Shown: positions 45,101 through 63,300 of the stretch, piece by piece
Numbering within the stretch: position 1 is the stretch's first letter
Layout: every line of letters begins with the position of its first letter
Assembly: GCA_003344405.1 (NCBI GenBank)
Contig: NOWV01000172.1
Location: forward strand, 62,001 to 126,000
Length of the DNA: 64,000 bases
DNA from: Trichoplax sp. H2
Taxonomy: Eukaryota > Placozoa > Uniplacotomia > Trichoplacea
Direction: 5' to 3'
Translations under genes and position numbers: made by a program
Notes under the pieces: model-generated
The model's input: the letters and a program-made list of their open reading frames with translations, nothing else
Databases searched by the model: none
Told to the model about the DNA's origin: nothing

Positions 45101-48100
45101 TTGCATTAGCTTTATACCTAATACAACAAAAGGTAAAGTTGCAACGAAGATTTTTTTGATTTACTATCGTTATATTAGTTACTTTAGTTATATATGCCTT
45201 TCAAATCTATGAATATAACGCACGTAGATAAACGGCATCGAACTACCCCTAACGCTTTCAGCAAATATGGTACCTCCGTCAATGAGACTTGATAAATCGG
45301 TCGAAAAGGTACAATCACAAAGTACTATCATATATTTTATGCTTATGTGATATTTTTGATGGAGCCGGATACTAATAAATCACTAAATCTAATTCCGACA
45401 GCCTGCATCGGCGTTTGATTCGTCTGCTTTTAAGGAATTTGATTCACTGAATCGAAATATCCAACAGCTTATAAGGTCAGTATAATATTGGATAAAGAAC
45501 GGAATAAATTATAATCGGAGAGATTAAAAGCATCATAAAATTTATGATTTTATAATCTCTCATTAGCGATAAAACGAAATTACAGAAAGAAATTGGAGAT
45601 ACGGAGAGTTCAATTAGGCAAATTACTACTCAGATTGAAGATTTTACGACTGAATCTCAAAAATTAAGCGTAGAATGTGTTGAATTAGCAGCTAGAAAAG
45701 AAGAAATCCAAAAGGAGCTTGCTGATTTAGAAGCTGAAGTAAGTAAAAATTGAGCCTATTTTAAAAATAACACGCTTAATGATTGATATTCTTCGCTGTA
45801 AATATAATATAGAAAATTAAGCAGGAAAATATCGTTAAAGATATTTGCGAAAAATACGAAAAGGAACAACTAGAGGTACAATGATTTAATGTAGCTACTA
45901 ACGAATCATTAAGAAATTGTTAGAAACTTATAATAATTTGTTTACTAGATAACAAAAATGAAACAGCAATTGCAGATGCAAGACAAAACGGTCAAAGTAA
46001 GTTTTACCATCATATTTTGTAGAAATGAAAATCATTTACTAATATAACTGTGACGTAGGAACAAGAAGAAGAGCTGGCGAGAGCTCGATCAGAATTAAAT
46101 AATTTGCGTAATACTGAATCTAGACTAGATGCAGAGGTAAAACTGAAGCATTGTACTAAACATCTTTTTTCTAACGTATATTTAAGTAGTACACTACGTA
46201 CGATATTTATCACACTAGATTGAAAATGCTCGAAATAAGTTAGACAGTCTTGTAAAAGAAATCAAGGATATCAATGCCGAAATTAAAGTGGTAAATTTTA
46301 TGAAAAGATATACTGTAATCTCGTATATCTTGATTTTATCCGGTATCTTGGTACATAATTTTCATTTTATTTGTCGTTCTCCATTATTTTAGTTGACTAA
46401 TAAATCGCAGTCATCCGCTGATGCTAAAACAGAACTAATTGAAAGTATTAAACGATATGGTGGTGAAAGTAATGAAATAGAGTTGGATTTCAACACTACT
46501 GCTAGTATCGATAGTGCTGTATCTTTAACAGAATTTCCTAGTGAAACTTTGGATAATAAGTCTACTAGCACAAACAACTTTTCTTCTGATGCTTTTGAAA
46601 CAAAATTCAATAACAATGCATTTTCATCAGATGCTTTCTCTACCAAATCAGATCAGAATGCATTTAAGGCTAATTTTGATAATAACAATACATTTTCTTC
46701 CGACACTTTCGGCGATTTTAAGGCAGATTTTGAAAATCAGGTAGATTCTTACATTTGATTATATGTTGAAGATTTTTTTTTATTGCTTGATGGCTTATAC
46801 ATAATTAAATTTTAAAGAATAACCAAGCGATTAGCAATACTGATACCGCTAAGAATAATGTCGATAGTGGTAAGACGATAGAAAATTCAATTTCTGCATA
46901 ACGATTGCTATCTTATTAATCAATTATTTTCTTTTAGCGGATGATATAGATCCGTTTAGCACCCAAGATCCTTTTGCATCTGGTAAAATTTTATATCGAT
47001 TCATCAATGTTGCAAATTTGCACGATAAGCTTATAAATCTTTTATAGATCTATAACGTAATTACAGTGTGTAACTTTTATAATCTCATTGTTTTGATATC
47101 TTGTATTTTGTAGATCCATTCAAGACTGATGATGTATTAGCCGACCCATTCGCTGAGGGTGATCCGTTCTCGGTAAGAATTTTGAATTCTACTGTAACAT
47201 ATCAATTAAAGATATGTATGTCATCCTTCTATTACTGTATTTGTATGCAATAGGAAACGGCTGCAGATCCCTTCAGTGAACCGATCTCAAGTATTAATTG
47301 ATTAATTCTCATATTTATGCTATTATTTCAGTGAATACTAAATGAATTAAGTTGTATTTGTAATCGCTTAATAGGTAACACTGATGATGCCTTCAAATCT
47401 AAAACTTTGAACGACTCAGATCCATTTGGTGACAAAAACGTGAGTTTCTCCGGTTATATTGATCAAATAATGTGAACAACTTGGCAGTTCAAACTCATAT
47501 AAAGAAATTTCATTTTACAGGTAAAAACATCCACTACGACTGGATTTGATAAATTTGATGCGTTTGCAGATTTTGAAGGTAGTAAGTCAACCGATAAGGC
47601 CTTCGAAAGCCAAAATCAAGCTAACAGCAGTACTGCCTTCACTGCCTTTGGAGATGATCCATTTCAAACGAACATTACTGCTACCAGTAACATTAATAAC
47701 TTAGATCCATTTGATACCAAGAAATCTGATGATCTTTTCGCTAGTGGTAGCAATGATAATACAAGCAAAAAGTCTCCACCTCCTCGACCACCTCCACCAA
47801 AAGTTAAAGGTAAAAGCAAGCAAGATGACCCGTTTGGGGCTTTTTTCTCCAATGATGATCCATTTGCAAGCAAGTCTAGCGGTAGTGCGCTTTCTTCAAA
47901 TGATCCGTTCGCACCCAAGTCTACTAGCGACACTGGAAATAATAACAGTGCAGGGTTTGACGCTTTCAGTAACGCCTTTACGTCAAGTTCATCGTCATCT
48001 GCCCCACAGGCAAGTAATTAGCCGTAACCTAGATAATGTAGATCCGACGTATGCTAATTTTGGGAATACACCGACACAGTTCAGTACTTTTTCAGAAGCG

Positions 48101-48220
48101 GATCAGTTAGATTGGGCGAAAAAAGATAGCAAACGTTTAGAAAGTGAGCGAAAACAACAAGAGGAAACGGAAGACTTAGAATTGCAAAAAGCCATCAAAG
48201 CATCATTAGCGATATCTTGA
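39155..48220 (+). CDS. EPS15: EPS15-family endocytic scaffold (EH domains, coiled coil, DPF repeats, UIM)
   Basis: EPS15 organises early clathrin-coated pits by binding NPF peptides, AP-2 and ubiquitin. About 28 exons join in frame. The first are 39155-39181, 42824-42868, 43087-43176, 43336-43479, 43621-43737, 43855-43890, 43987-44034, 44184-44225, 44351-44410, 44494-44589, 44688-44805, 44907-44970 and 45054-45132, which encode three EH domains with EF-hand loops such as CDFEKDGTLDKEEF and CDINHTGKLNSEQF. Then come 45228-45308, 45402-45475, 45567-45738, 45813-45875, 45949-45996, 46059-46136 and 46219-46290 (a coiled coil), and 46393-46740, 46818-46869, 46938-46982, 47114-47172, 47254-47290, 47375-47439 and 47521 onward (twelve DPF motifs, a PPPRPPPP stretch). 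The frame starting at 47521 meets a TAG at 48019-48021. The UIM (EDLELQKAIKASLA) follows in another frame, ending at 48220. Joining it gives about 946 residues, otherwise 886. Confidence 0.9.
39182..42823 (+). other. 3.6 kb first intron of the EPS15 gene
   Basis: It separates a nine-codon first coding exon (MATDPFLSQ) from the start of EH domain 1, with GTAACT donor and TTTAG acceptor. It is AT-rich and shows no exon-like similarity on either strand. Scattered TACTGTAC motifs occur but no dense cluster. Confidence 0.65.
47982..48032 (+). other. Frame break in the last EPS15 exon (stop before the UIM)
   Basis: The DPF frame ends with GCAAGTAATTAG at 48010-48021. The conserved tail continues without a stop in the frame one base later. 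Frame is restored either by a 19-base intron (48014-48032, GT...AG) or a 28-base intron (47982-48009, GT...CCCCACAG), both far shorter than any other intron in the window. A sequencing or real indel is the other possibility. The evidence is direct for the break and open for its cause. Confidence 0.75.
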
Positions 48221-48678
48221 TTTGGTTTTAATGAACATTTTATTATCGTGTTATTATTGTAAAATTGATGGCCAGTAAATCATGAAATCTAAAAATAGTT
48301 AATCCTCAAAAGCTAACCCATGTATTGCTAACATCTTAGACATCCTATCTACTAGGATAGAAGTAGATTATAAAGGTCTTACATATTGGTTCATGTTAAT
48401 AATGTTATGGAATATATGCTAAGAATATTGAAGCTTGAACCCTGCATTACCATACAATCAAGATTATGTCAAGAAGTAATGCTCTTGTTCTGGACGAATA
48501 ATTTAACAATAATTTTTACTCTGAGAATTAAACTACTCACTGTATGTAGTACGCTGTTACGAATTAGCATAATTCTAATACCTCCAAATACAAATAGTCC
48601 ATTACGGTGTATACGCAATTAATTTAATTCATATTTACGAATACACTGGGTGATAATCTTTCGGTGGTATTTATAAGT
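48221..48678. other. 458-base convergent spacer, EPS15 / cystathionine gamma-lyase
   Basis: Both 3' untranslated regions must fit or overlap here. An open frame at 48386-48622 has no similarity. Nothing else is seen. Confidence 0.6.
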
Positions 48679-53166
<4,488 letters not shown>

Positions 53167-54725
53167 GATTCTCCAATACAGATATTGTTGTTTTTGATTA
53201 ATTTATTTATTGCTTAAAGTGTTGGGGAGTGTCAACGGTGCAATGCGCCGACGTCAAATGAAGGTTTGCCTTTATATAAACTGCGGACGTTTGTCTACAG
53301 TACAATGGACTGTAGTCCACAGTGAAAATTACTGTAGACTACAGTACTGTACTGTACTAAAGGCAATTTGCTTGATACAGCAAAGTATCCTCACAATCTT
53401 CCGCTAAAACATTGACGAAGATTCAAGGATTGACTTGAAATCTTCACCTAAAACATTTTTATTGAAACATCAGTAGAAGTAACTGATATTTCAACATAGG
53501 TGATATCATAAGCAGTGGTATCAAGTCAGATAGGTTGCAAACCAATGCATTCCATGCTGTCGTTATTCAATTCAAATCTGGAAATGGAAGGTAGGATTAG
53601 CAATGTTGAAGGCGTTACAATGCGTGGATCCATTCAAAGAATAATTGGATTCAACATTGCATTGACGAATGGTCTGATGATGTAATTTCATGCAATCTAT
53701 AAATGAATAATCTGGATATTGAATGGTTGTTATTAGAATAATTCAAAATTTGAATAACTAAACATTCTGTACAGTACTTACTGTACAACTTCCGTGCATT
53801 ATTTGCATCAGAACATGAAAGTCTGGTATGATGTACAGTACTGTATATCATCATCACTAGTGGAGTAGTTAGTACATACTGTACTCAGTGTTGTGTATTG
53901 GTAGGTACATCGCACGGAGAAAGAGATTCTGGCAAAATGGACAGCCGGGCCCCTATTTTATAGACAGTAGGTGAGAAGCATGGACTCAAAAGGGCCGTTT
54001 AAAAGGAAAATAATGCAATTTTGTGCAATCTACTCATCTATACGATATCGATATTATAATATTGATTGATTTTCTTTTATGAGTTACTTAAGGTTTGCAT
54101 TCTGAATAATCATGATTGCAGTATGTTGGAATATTGTTATTAATTCCACTCAATATTGACGGTCAGTCGACGGTGGGGTTTGCAGTATAAAGTAAACGAT
54201 ACTTCCTGATGATCATACAGCATAATCTTTCCTTAGGATGATCAACTTTTCTTTGGCAATGGATGATTGCTGTAAAGTTCAACTTTTTCTCAGGCCAATC
54301 AAAAGAATACAGTGTGATATAAATGATCATACAGTATATTCGTATATCACGAGCGAGAGCTAGAGACCTTATCGTTACCGCTAACAGTACTCCATATCCA
54401 TCATCACATTTGGTGATTTAGTGGTAGATGATCTAGTCGTTGTAAGTTTGGAGAAGCAGAGAGATTTTATGGTACTGACATAATATTTGTATATTGAGCA
54501 CCTGGAGTTCAAAACAAAACAAAAATGTCCTATAAATATACAGTATAGTATAAAGAATTCATTCATGTCTAGCAGTTGATGGTAGAAGTGGAATCAATAA
54601 GTTAAGTGGAACATCTATTGTACTGTACATTCCATGCCAACAAAGACCTGAACCATGTGCTTACGTAGCAATCATCGATTGGACAGAGATAAGAAGTTGA
54701 TCATCCTAATTAGGTGGTATCGTAC

Positions 54726-54758
54726 TGTAGACTACAGTATACAGTACTGTAGTCTACA
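54726..54758. repeat. Perfect inverted repeat, 14-base arms, 5-base loop
   Basis: TGTAGACTACAGTA and TACTGTAGTCTACA are exact reverse complements around TACAG. Confidence 0.9.
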
Positions 54759-55499
54759 AAAATAAATTACTCAGGCATGCTTATGAGAACTTCTTCTTTC
54801 CACACATAACCATTTTGATGAGTTTCGTTCTCAAAATGTCGCAAAACATTAGTGTTGATTTCTCTGAAACGAAAGGATCACGCTGCATAACTCAGTATAC
54901 AGTTTACAGTACTGCACTGTACTGTAGAACATCCGATCGATGCACTGCAAGTTGTCCGCAACCATATCTCAACACATTGTGGGTTGCAAAACCTGCGTGT
55001 TCATTATACCCTATATACAGTACTGGAAGAACGGTTTGTGTTCACCTAGTCAACTTTCTGCCTGCCATTGTAGCTATTCAATTGCAATACATGAGGTCCG
55101 TAGTAAAATTACGTTGTTAGGCGGTATAGGTACAGTATAAGTGAGCTATCAGAGAGCTACTATTGCATAATGAGCCAAGCTTAGCCATGGCAATTATGCG
55201 ATTTACCGTTAGCTAGCTTTGCTTTTACCAAAGCAAAGCCAATTGCAAAGCTGATACTGACTTCTAGTACTGCCGTATGGACACTTATTGTACAGTCTAC
55301 ACTGCAGTGTCCTGCATAGTGCACTGCATACTCCAACTTGGCATTCGGCTTGAACAATTTCTGTCCTAACACAGTGTTTGTATAGCGATTGCACTCATTT
55401 CTGCTTCGAAAATCAACAATTGGATCGGGTTCGGCTTGCCTTTCCAGTTTCCACTCCATTGCAGCAACTGGTGTACAAGTGTACTGTACACTGTACACT

Positions 55500-55525
55500 G
55501 TACAGCATGGGGTCAAATGCTGTAC
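55500..55525. repeat. Inverted repeat, 9-base arms, 8-base loop
   Basis: GTACAGCAT and ATGCTGTAC pair around GGGGTCAA and are followed by a GTACTGTACAGTACAGTAC run. Confidence 0.85.
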
Positions 55526-55821
55526 TGTACAGTACAGTACAAAGCGAACACGATACAGTACAAATCACTCTGGGAGGATCCCGCTATGCAGTGTTCTACA
55601 GTATAGTACTGTACAAAACACAGTAATTCGCTATACTCTACGTATAGTATTCGCATGCTGGCCTACAGAAGGACAGAATATTTCTAAGGCTGCGAGACTA
55701 TGGTCAATCGATAGTGCTATCAATGTGTGGTGTATGGGTTTCGGGCACTGTTGCAACACCAGTAGTGCATCATTTGACTTGCAACTTGCAGCTTCTTACT
55801 CAGCTAAATCGCGGAATTGCA

Positions 55822-57086
<1,265 letters not shown>

Positions 57087-60000
57087 CGTATTTCATTTTT
57101 CAATCAATTCATTACATCATTTCGTTAATGTGTATTTAGTACTCTTATGTTGCTAACGGCATCAATATGCTACTATCAAAGTAATGCCGTCCCAGATTAA
57201 ATCAATTGAACTGTCAAAACTTTATTGGTATTTAAGGTGTAAATAATTTTCTAGTGTAATCAATTATTCGGATATGCTCTTGAATGAATTACTAGATATA
57301 TACATGCCTCGTGTTTAAAATTATCAGAAATAATTGAAATCTTAACGGCATGGTAGTGCTCATGAAATATCATCGCTACCTCATTAATCTTCATAAACCT
57401 GTAAATAGGATGGACAATGACGTTACTTTAAACTAATATTAGTTCATTAATTGGACAAGCAAGGCTTGCAAATTATTCCACCCAAAACGAATGATTATGG
57501 AATATTTTTATAACTCAAATCTCATTTCTAATGTTGTAACGGGATCTTTCAATCAATCAGCCTGATTTGAATCACTAGAGCTTGTTAATAATCTATAGAA
57601 ATCCTAGTAATTATTTATGCTATTTGCTGATCATATATGAATTATCACTTATCTTCTAGAACTTTCTTCACCACTATACGCAATAAACGTGCGCTTTTTA
57701 AAATTAAATATTTATATACGTTTAGATATAAAACAATTTAACGTGTCCTATATAGGCACGAATAAGGCTTATCTGGTCAATCTGCTGTGAATATTAGAAA
57801 AGTTAAAGATACGTAATCTATAGAATACACTCGAACGTATGTCTACTAAAATGGAATAACAAATTAACTTCAGCACAAGCTATTCCAGCATATAAACACA
57901 GTCCTCCAACGAATAATTGACTATGACAGCCGACTCCTTACCAATGTCTATACTTTAGAATAAAATAATACAACCTCCTAGCTTATACTACAAGCTACGC
58001 TCGATATATTGCAGGTCTATTGTCATTTATAAGTAAATTAGGCAGTATAATATCTGTAAATCCTTTTCTAGCGATCAATTAAGGCATATAAGAAACTTAC
58101 TATACCGCTGTACCATCCCCTTAAAATAGTAGGTAGTCTTATAAAGTACACTTTTGTACGAATGATATCCAAACATCAATATTAGTGAGTCGTTAATTCA
58201 TTTGGCTATTTGCTATACTGCAAATAATCTAGTTAAACCTAGCTCCCATTAGTGTATATGAACTCGACGGTCGTTAAACGCTTTAATCTACATGCTATTC
58301 TGTAGGCACTACAATAGTATTCTCATAGCGTAAAAATATACATATTCAGTGATATTCCTACGCAATCGAATCTTTGCTCATCATTATAAACGAAAAATTA
58401 TCGAATGCGAAATCATAATACTACTTATTTGCCAACTTCAAGGTAAATAAATTAAATATGCTGTTATATTAGTTGGTAAAACAGAAAATATGCTATTCCA
58501 TACGTAATAGCATCATTATTCTTATAATATTTAAATAAAATTGGCAACAAGACTTTGCTTATCTATCAAAGGAAAAGTTACGAAATACAAGAAGCTCGTC
58601 ATACTATCAAATTTTTGTCAATACTTATGTTGTTTGACTGTAAGTGTACCCCGGATTAACTGATAGCAGTACAGTTATCATGTTATTTTAAATCTATTAA
58701 GCGAATTTACTCTCAAATACGAGTACATAAAATATCCAATATTACTTTCACACATCTTTAATAGCCTTAAACCATTCGAATAATAGAAACTCGATACATT
58801 GCGAATGTTTACCACTCTTTGCTACTTGAATCATTTAAAACAGTACAATAATATGATAACCTTATAACGCATATAACATTGCACAGTTAAAGTGTTTCAT
58901 TTTCGAGAATGATTAATGTGTGATACTGATCAGAATCACTTGATCGCAACACACGTAATCTTATTAAAATCGAGCTACCAATAGCTATAAAAATAACTCA
59001 TTAGATACCTGAAGGCTAATTTATAATCTTAGTGTGGATGTATGCTTATATTGCCATGCGGGGGGGAGGGGATTTTTGACTTCTCATTGTCATTGAAGGT
59101 ATCTCATCACTTCAGCTTCTAGACTATCTTGTAGAAATATCACTCATGACATGTTTAAAACCAATATTTACTTGTTAGTACCTCAATTAGTAGCAAGTAA
59201 TGTTGCTCACTTATCCCGTTACAGCTTAAAAATATGGTACAATCAGTTAATTTCTGAGATAATGCAAGCATCCTCTTTGATTTCAAATCCTATATCAATT
59301 ATATCTTCTATTACTGTAACAGTCAAGCTATAATAATTAACGATCAGCGACGGGTTACGGACCAACTATGAATGCTACACCATTAGCAGCCCAAATAATT
59401 TCATTAAATGCAAAGTTGATCTACTGAGATGTTATCCTTGTAACTATTTCTAGCGTACTGTAAACATATTTTGATAAATCATTCGCTAGCCAAAGAAAAT
59501 TTCACTTTATCATGACCCTTACATCAAGTATATGCCCAATTTTAGTGCATAGACATAAAATAGATTAAGAGTTAGTGATTAATTATTTAAAACAAGGCGA
59601 TTATAATATATTCTGCAGGAAAAAATTGACGTATTTACCGGTATCTTGTAGTTATAGAAAGAAGAAAATATACAAATAGATTCAATTGATAATAACTACG
59701 TTACAGTCGAATCATAGCACAAGACTAAATTATACAATATGAAACATACAGTCGTAGGTGTATACGCTAATTAAATCAAGACGCTACAATATTATTGTTC
59801 ATCTCCTTCTACGCTAGTAAGGTGTGGTCTTAAAATGTAAATTAGTATGAATACAGCTAACAAAAACAGCATCGCTTGGTATCACAATTAGAATAGCTTG
59901 ACTGAATAGCCTATGTTAAAATGGCAATGCCTAGATATTATACTTAGAATAGCAAAGTAAGACGACGGAATAATCTCCATCAATAGCAAACAGCATCAAT

Positions 60001-60328
60001 TTAGAACAAGGAAGGATATGGTATGGATAGAAACTAGCCAGAATAATAGCACCTGATATGATTATAATTAGAATAACGCAGTAGAAAGATTCAATACCTT
60101 CATCAGAAGGTGATTTTGCTTTTCTTATTTTAGAGCAACTTATTAACATGGCTATCAAATTAATTAATAAAACATCACCTTGTTTCAATCAGAAGAACAA
60201 AGTGCAACAATTTAAATAGTCTCCATCAATAGGCAAAACAGCATCGTACCGGTATTCTCCTATTATAGTGCGAATATTTAAGGTATAAAAACTAGCATTT
60301 TACAAGTAAGACTTGTCGGGTATATTGA
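57087..60328. other. 3.2 kb convergent spacer, ferredoxin-2 / EF-hand-like gene
   Basis: The 3' ends of both neighbours fall here. It has a G-rich run (GCGGGGGGGAGGGG) near 59058 and a loose local duplication: CTCCATCAATAGCAAACAGC near 59972 returns as CTCCATCAATAGGCAAAACA near 60221. An open frame at 59931-60188 (minus) has a hydrophobic stretch but no known relative and no splice context. Confidence 0.55.
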
Positions 60329-63300
60329 TCATAGCTCCGAAACTAGTACTTCCTTATTTTGATTCTTTAGACTAGTACGCTCTAACTCAGAAAAATCAAC
60401 ATCTTCATCGTCGTCATTTTCACTTGTATTTAAGTCTACACTTTGTGAATTTTGTTGTTCAGATTCTGTAGTCGGCTCTCCAGGTGTTTCACACAAGGTG
60501 GAATCTGAAGTTACTGTTGCAATACTAACTCTCCTAAGATCTACATCGGTTGAACAACCTTCTTCATCGTTCGTAGAATGTTGTTCATTTTTATCTGATA
60601 GATTATCGTGATCAAGTTGTTGATCCCCAGAGGACTGATTACTACGATCGGATTGGGTATGATGATTCGATTGATCATCATAATTTGACTGATCTTCAGT
60701 GTTGGGCTGATTATTCTGATCTTCAGTGTTGGGCTGATTATTCTGATCTTCAGTGTTGGGCTGATTATTCTGATCACGTTCAACAGCTACTTCAACGCAA
60801 ATATCCTTATTAGATTGTACTTCGGATGATTTTATTTCACAATTTTGCAGCTGATGATTCATTTCTTCAAGTTCATCTAAATTAGGTTTCTGGCGGCGAT
60901 GATTATAGCGAATTGCATCTTCAACTGATAATGTCCTGGTTGTAAAAGGTGTAGCTTGATCTGCTGGTTCGTTTTTGTCACAATTGCTACTGCTGCTCGA
61001 GAGTCGATTATCATTACCTGCTCCTTCGTCATCTAGAATTTTACCCTGCCGATTAACTATGATGGCCGGATTTACGCTTCCTCTAGTATTACGCCGTGGA
61101 TAATTGATGACATCAACGTTATCCTTATCCGAAAGTGGGTTACCGAGGAAACTATTCATGCCTCGTCTTTGCAAAATGGGAGACGGCGCTACTCCACGTC
61201 GGCTATCGATAAAACTTTTAATAAAGGCAATAGTTCCTCTTCTACCGCTCTATATCAAAATCATATTATAGTTTCACAAATAAAATTAAGTTTAAATATA
61301 TATAGGCTGTAGATCTTCTCCAATTATTTTTTGCTATTAGTAGAGCATTACAAATATGCTTTTAATACAAAGATTATAAAATACAGGTGACAGCTTCTCA
61401 CTTTTTGCTCAACAATATTAATATTGTATTAATCCGTGCATAATTCATTATTTCATATAAGGAATTATTTTTGATAGGTGTATGTAGGTAAGATTTTACT
61501 TCTTATTATACCGTGCGATTAAAGGGGTATTATTAACGAAGACTTCATATCAAGAAGAATTTCAATTTTGGCAACAGTTCCTTTCTGCCGCTCTAAGCGA
61601 TTCATACTGTATTATAAAGTCATATTTGACGTCTACATTTCTTAATTATAAGCCACAGCCTATCTATACTTCTATATAATTACTGCAATAGCTTATTCTA
61701 AACTAATGGCATAAATACATTGACATTAATTTCGTCACTATCAGTGGACTATGGATATTTATGTTGATTTATGTTTCATGTTAATACGGCTATTAAGTTC
61801 TAATTATAGCCTTCATATCAAGGAGTACAAAGCCTTGAAGCTGTACAAAAGCTATTTGTTTGCTAATCAAAGATAACATTCCTACCTTGACTAATAGTCT
61901 TTTACTTTCTTTCGTCATTTCCCATTCGGTAGTTTTAACATAGTAGGTGTTGATACCAACAGTCCTATAGAAATCGTCAGTCTAAATTGTAAATAAGGAT
62001 AGAAAATAATAATGGAAAATCCAAAGTTAGAAAAGACTAAATTCCGATCAGGTTTCATATCTTTTACTCCAATTAACTATCCTTTATTTACATATATATA
62101 TAAATCACTTTATACCCTAATAAATTTATTTTTGGTATTCATCAATATTGTTTCCTAGAAGAACAGGTGAAAGAATTCTTTACTTAATTAATCTCAATCA
62201 GAATTTGCATATGCATAAACATGAAAAAGAAGGAATAAAAGCATCCTACATATCTATATAATTTCTATCGCTATACAGTATTTCCTAGAATTACGTGTAT
62301 GTAGAAACTGATTCTTTTCAGCACCATCAAAATCGATAGATGCAGAAATCGACACTACTTTAATACAGTACCTAGTAACTACTATAATACGTACTATATA
62401 AATGTAATATATTTTCATATACGTTGCAAAATTTAAGTTAATTCTGATCGTAATACAATGATAGAACCAGTATCATATTTTTCAATTACCACTAAAGATC
62501 CAATATATTCTTTAGGGTCGCGAATGTCAACGCGATCATGACCCAATAAGACACTCTTTAAATCAATTCCCCTCTTTCGAACATAATTATACAATTCCCA
62601 TTCAGTAACCTATCCAAAAATATAGAATTATGATTTTAATAACGCCAGCTATTAAATTTTATAGAATTATTTTGATTTATTAGCTACTATTACTACTTAT
62701 AACGTAATAAAATCAATATAGCCCAGTAAATAAAATTAAAATTCGTGTGCATTTATTCGTAGGAGTACACGAGTAAAGCTTACGAATAAAAATAAAATCG
62801 GGGTTACTATTTCTATATGCTACGTAACGTCCAGGAAAAAAAAATAAGATTACTCGTAACTGTAAGATACTGTATATGAGTTGAAACATGAATAGTAAGC
62901 TTACCATGCCGTCATCATCAACATTGAGTTGATGTACAAATCTTCCGATCAAAAATTCTCTTGTAGCATCGGAGAATTTAGTTGGATCCTCGCTACATAA
63001 TATTCTTATGTCATCATCAACTAATTCCTCCTAATTAATAGCAATAACCAGACAATTTAATATCGGTCAATTGATATAACCATCCATCTAACTATAAATT
63101 TATATGGTACACGGTATCAATGGAACAGGTAGAGGCTGTATACTGATCACATTGCTAGTCTACACTAATAGTATATCATAAACACTTGAAATATCGAAAG
63201 TAATAAATTTTTGAGCATAGGATGAAATAATTTTAGATTTTGTAGTAGCTCTGATAAATTAATCAAGATAATTAGTACAACTGCAGCATTCCATGATTTA

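Larger units (their letters stand above)
53167..55821. promoter_or_regulatory. Divergent spacer between CTH and ferredoxin-2
   Basis: The start codons face away from each other across 2.65 kb. GTACTGTACAG-type runs occur at 53296-53360, 53770-53850 and 54600-55620, with two clean hairpins at 54726-54758 and 55500-55525 and a 9-base stem at 55217-55238 (CTTTGCTTT, loop TACC). Overlapping open frames at 54815-55829 have Tyr/Cys/Thr/Val-rich translations made by the repeat and are not taken as genes. Promoter function is inferred from position. Confidence 0.5.

Noticed and set aside
46389-46646. Minus-strand open frame over an EPS15 exon
   Set aside because: It is the mirror of a well-supported Ser/Asn/Asp-rich coding exon on the plus strand.
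59931-60188. Minus-strand open frame with a hydrophobic stretch that could pass for a membrane protein
   Set aside because: AT-rich sequence easily gives Ile/Leu/Phe runs; there is no start context, splice partner or known relative.
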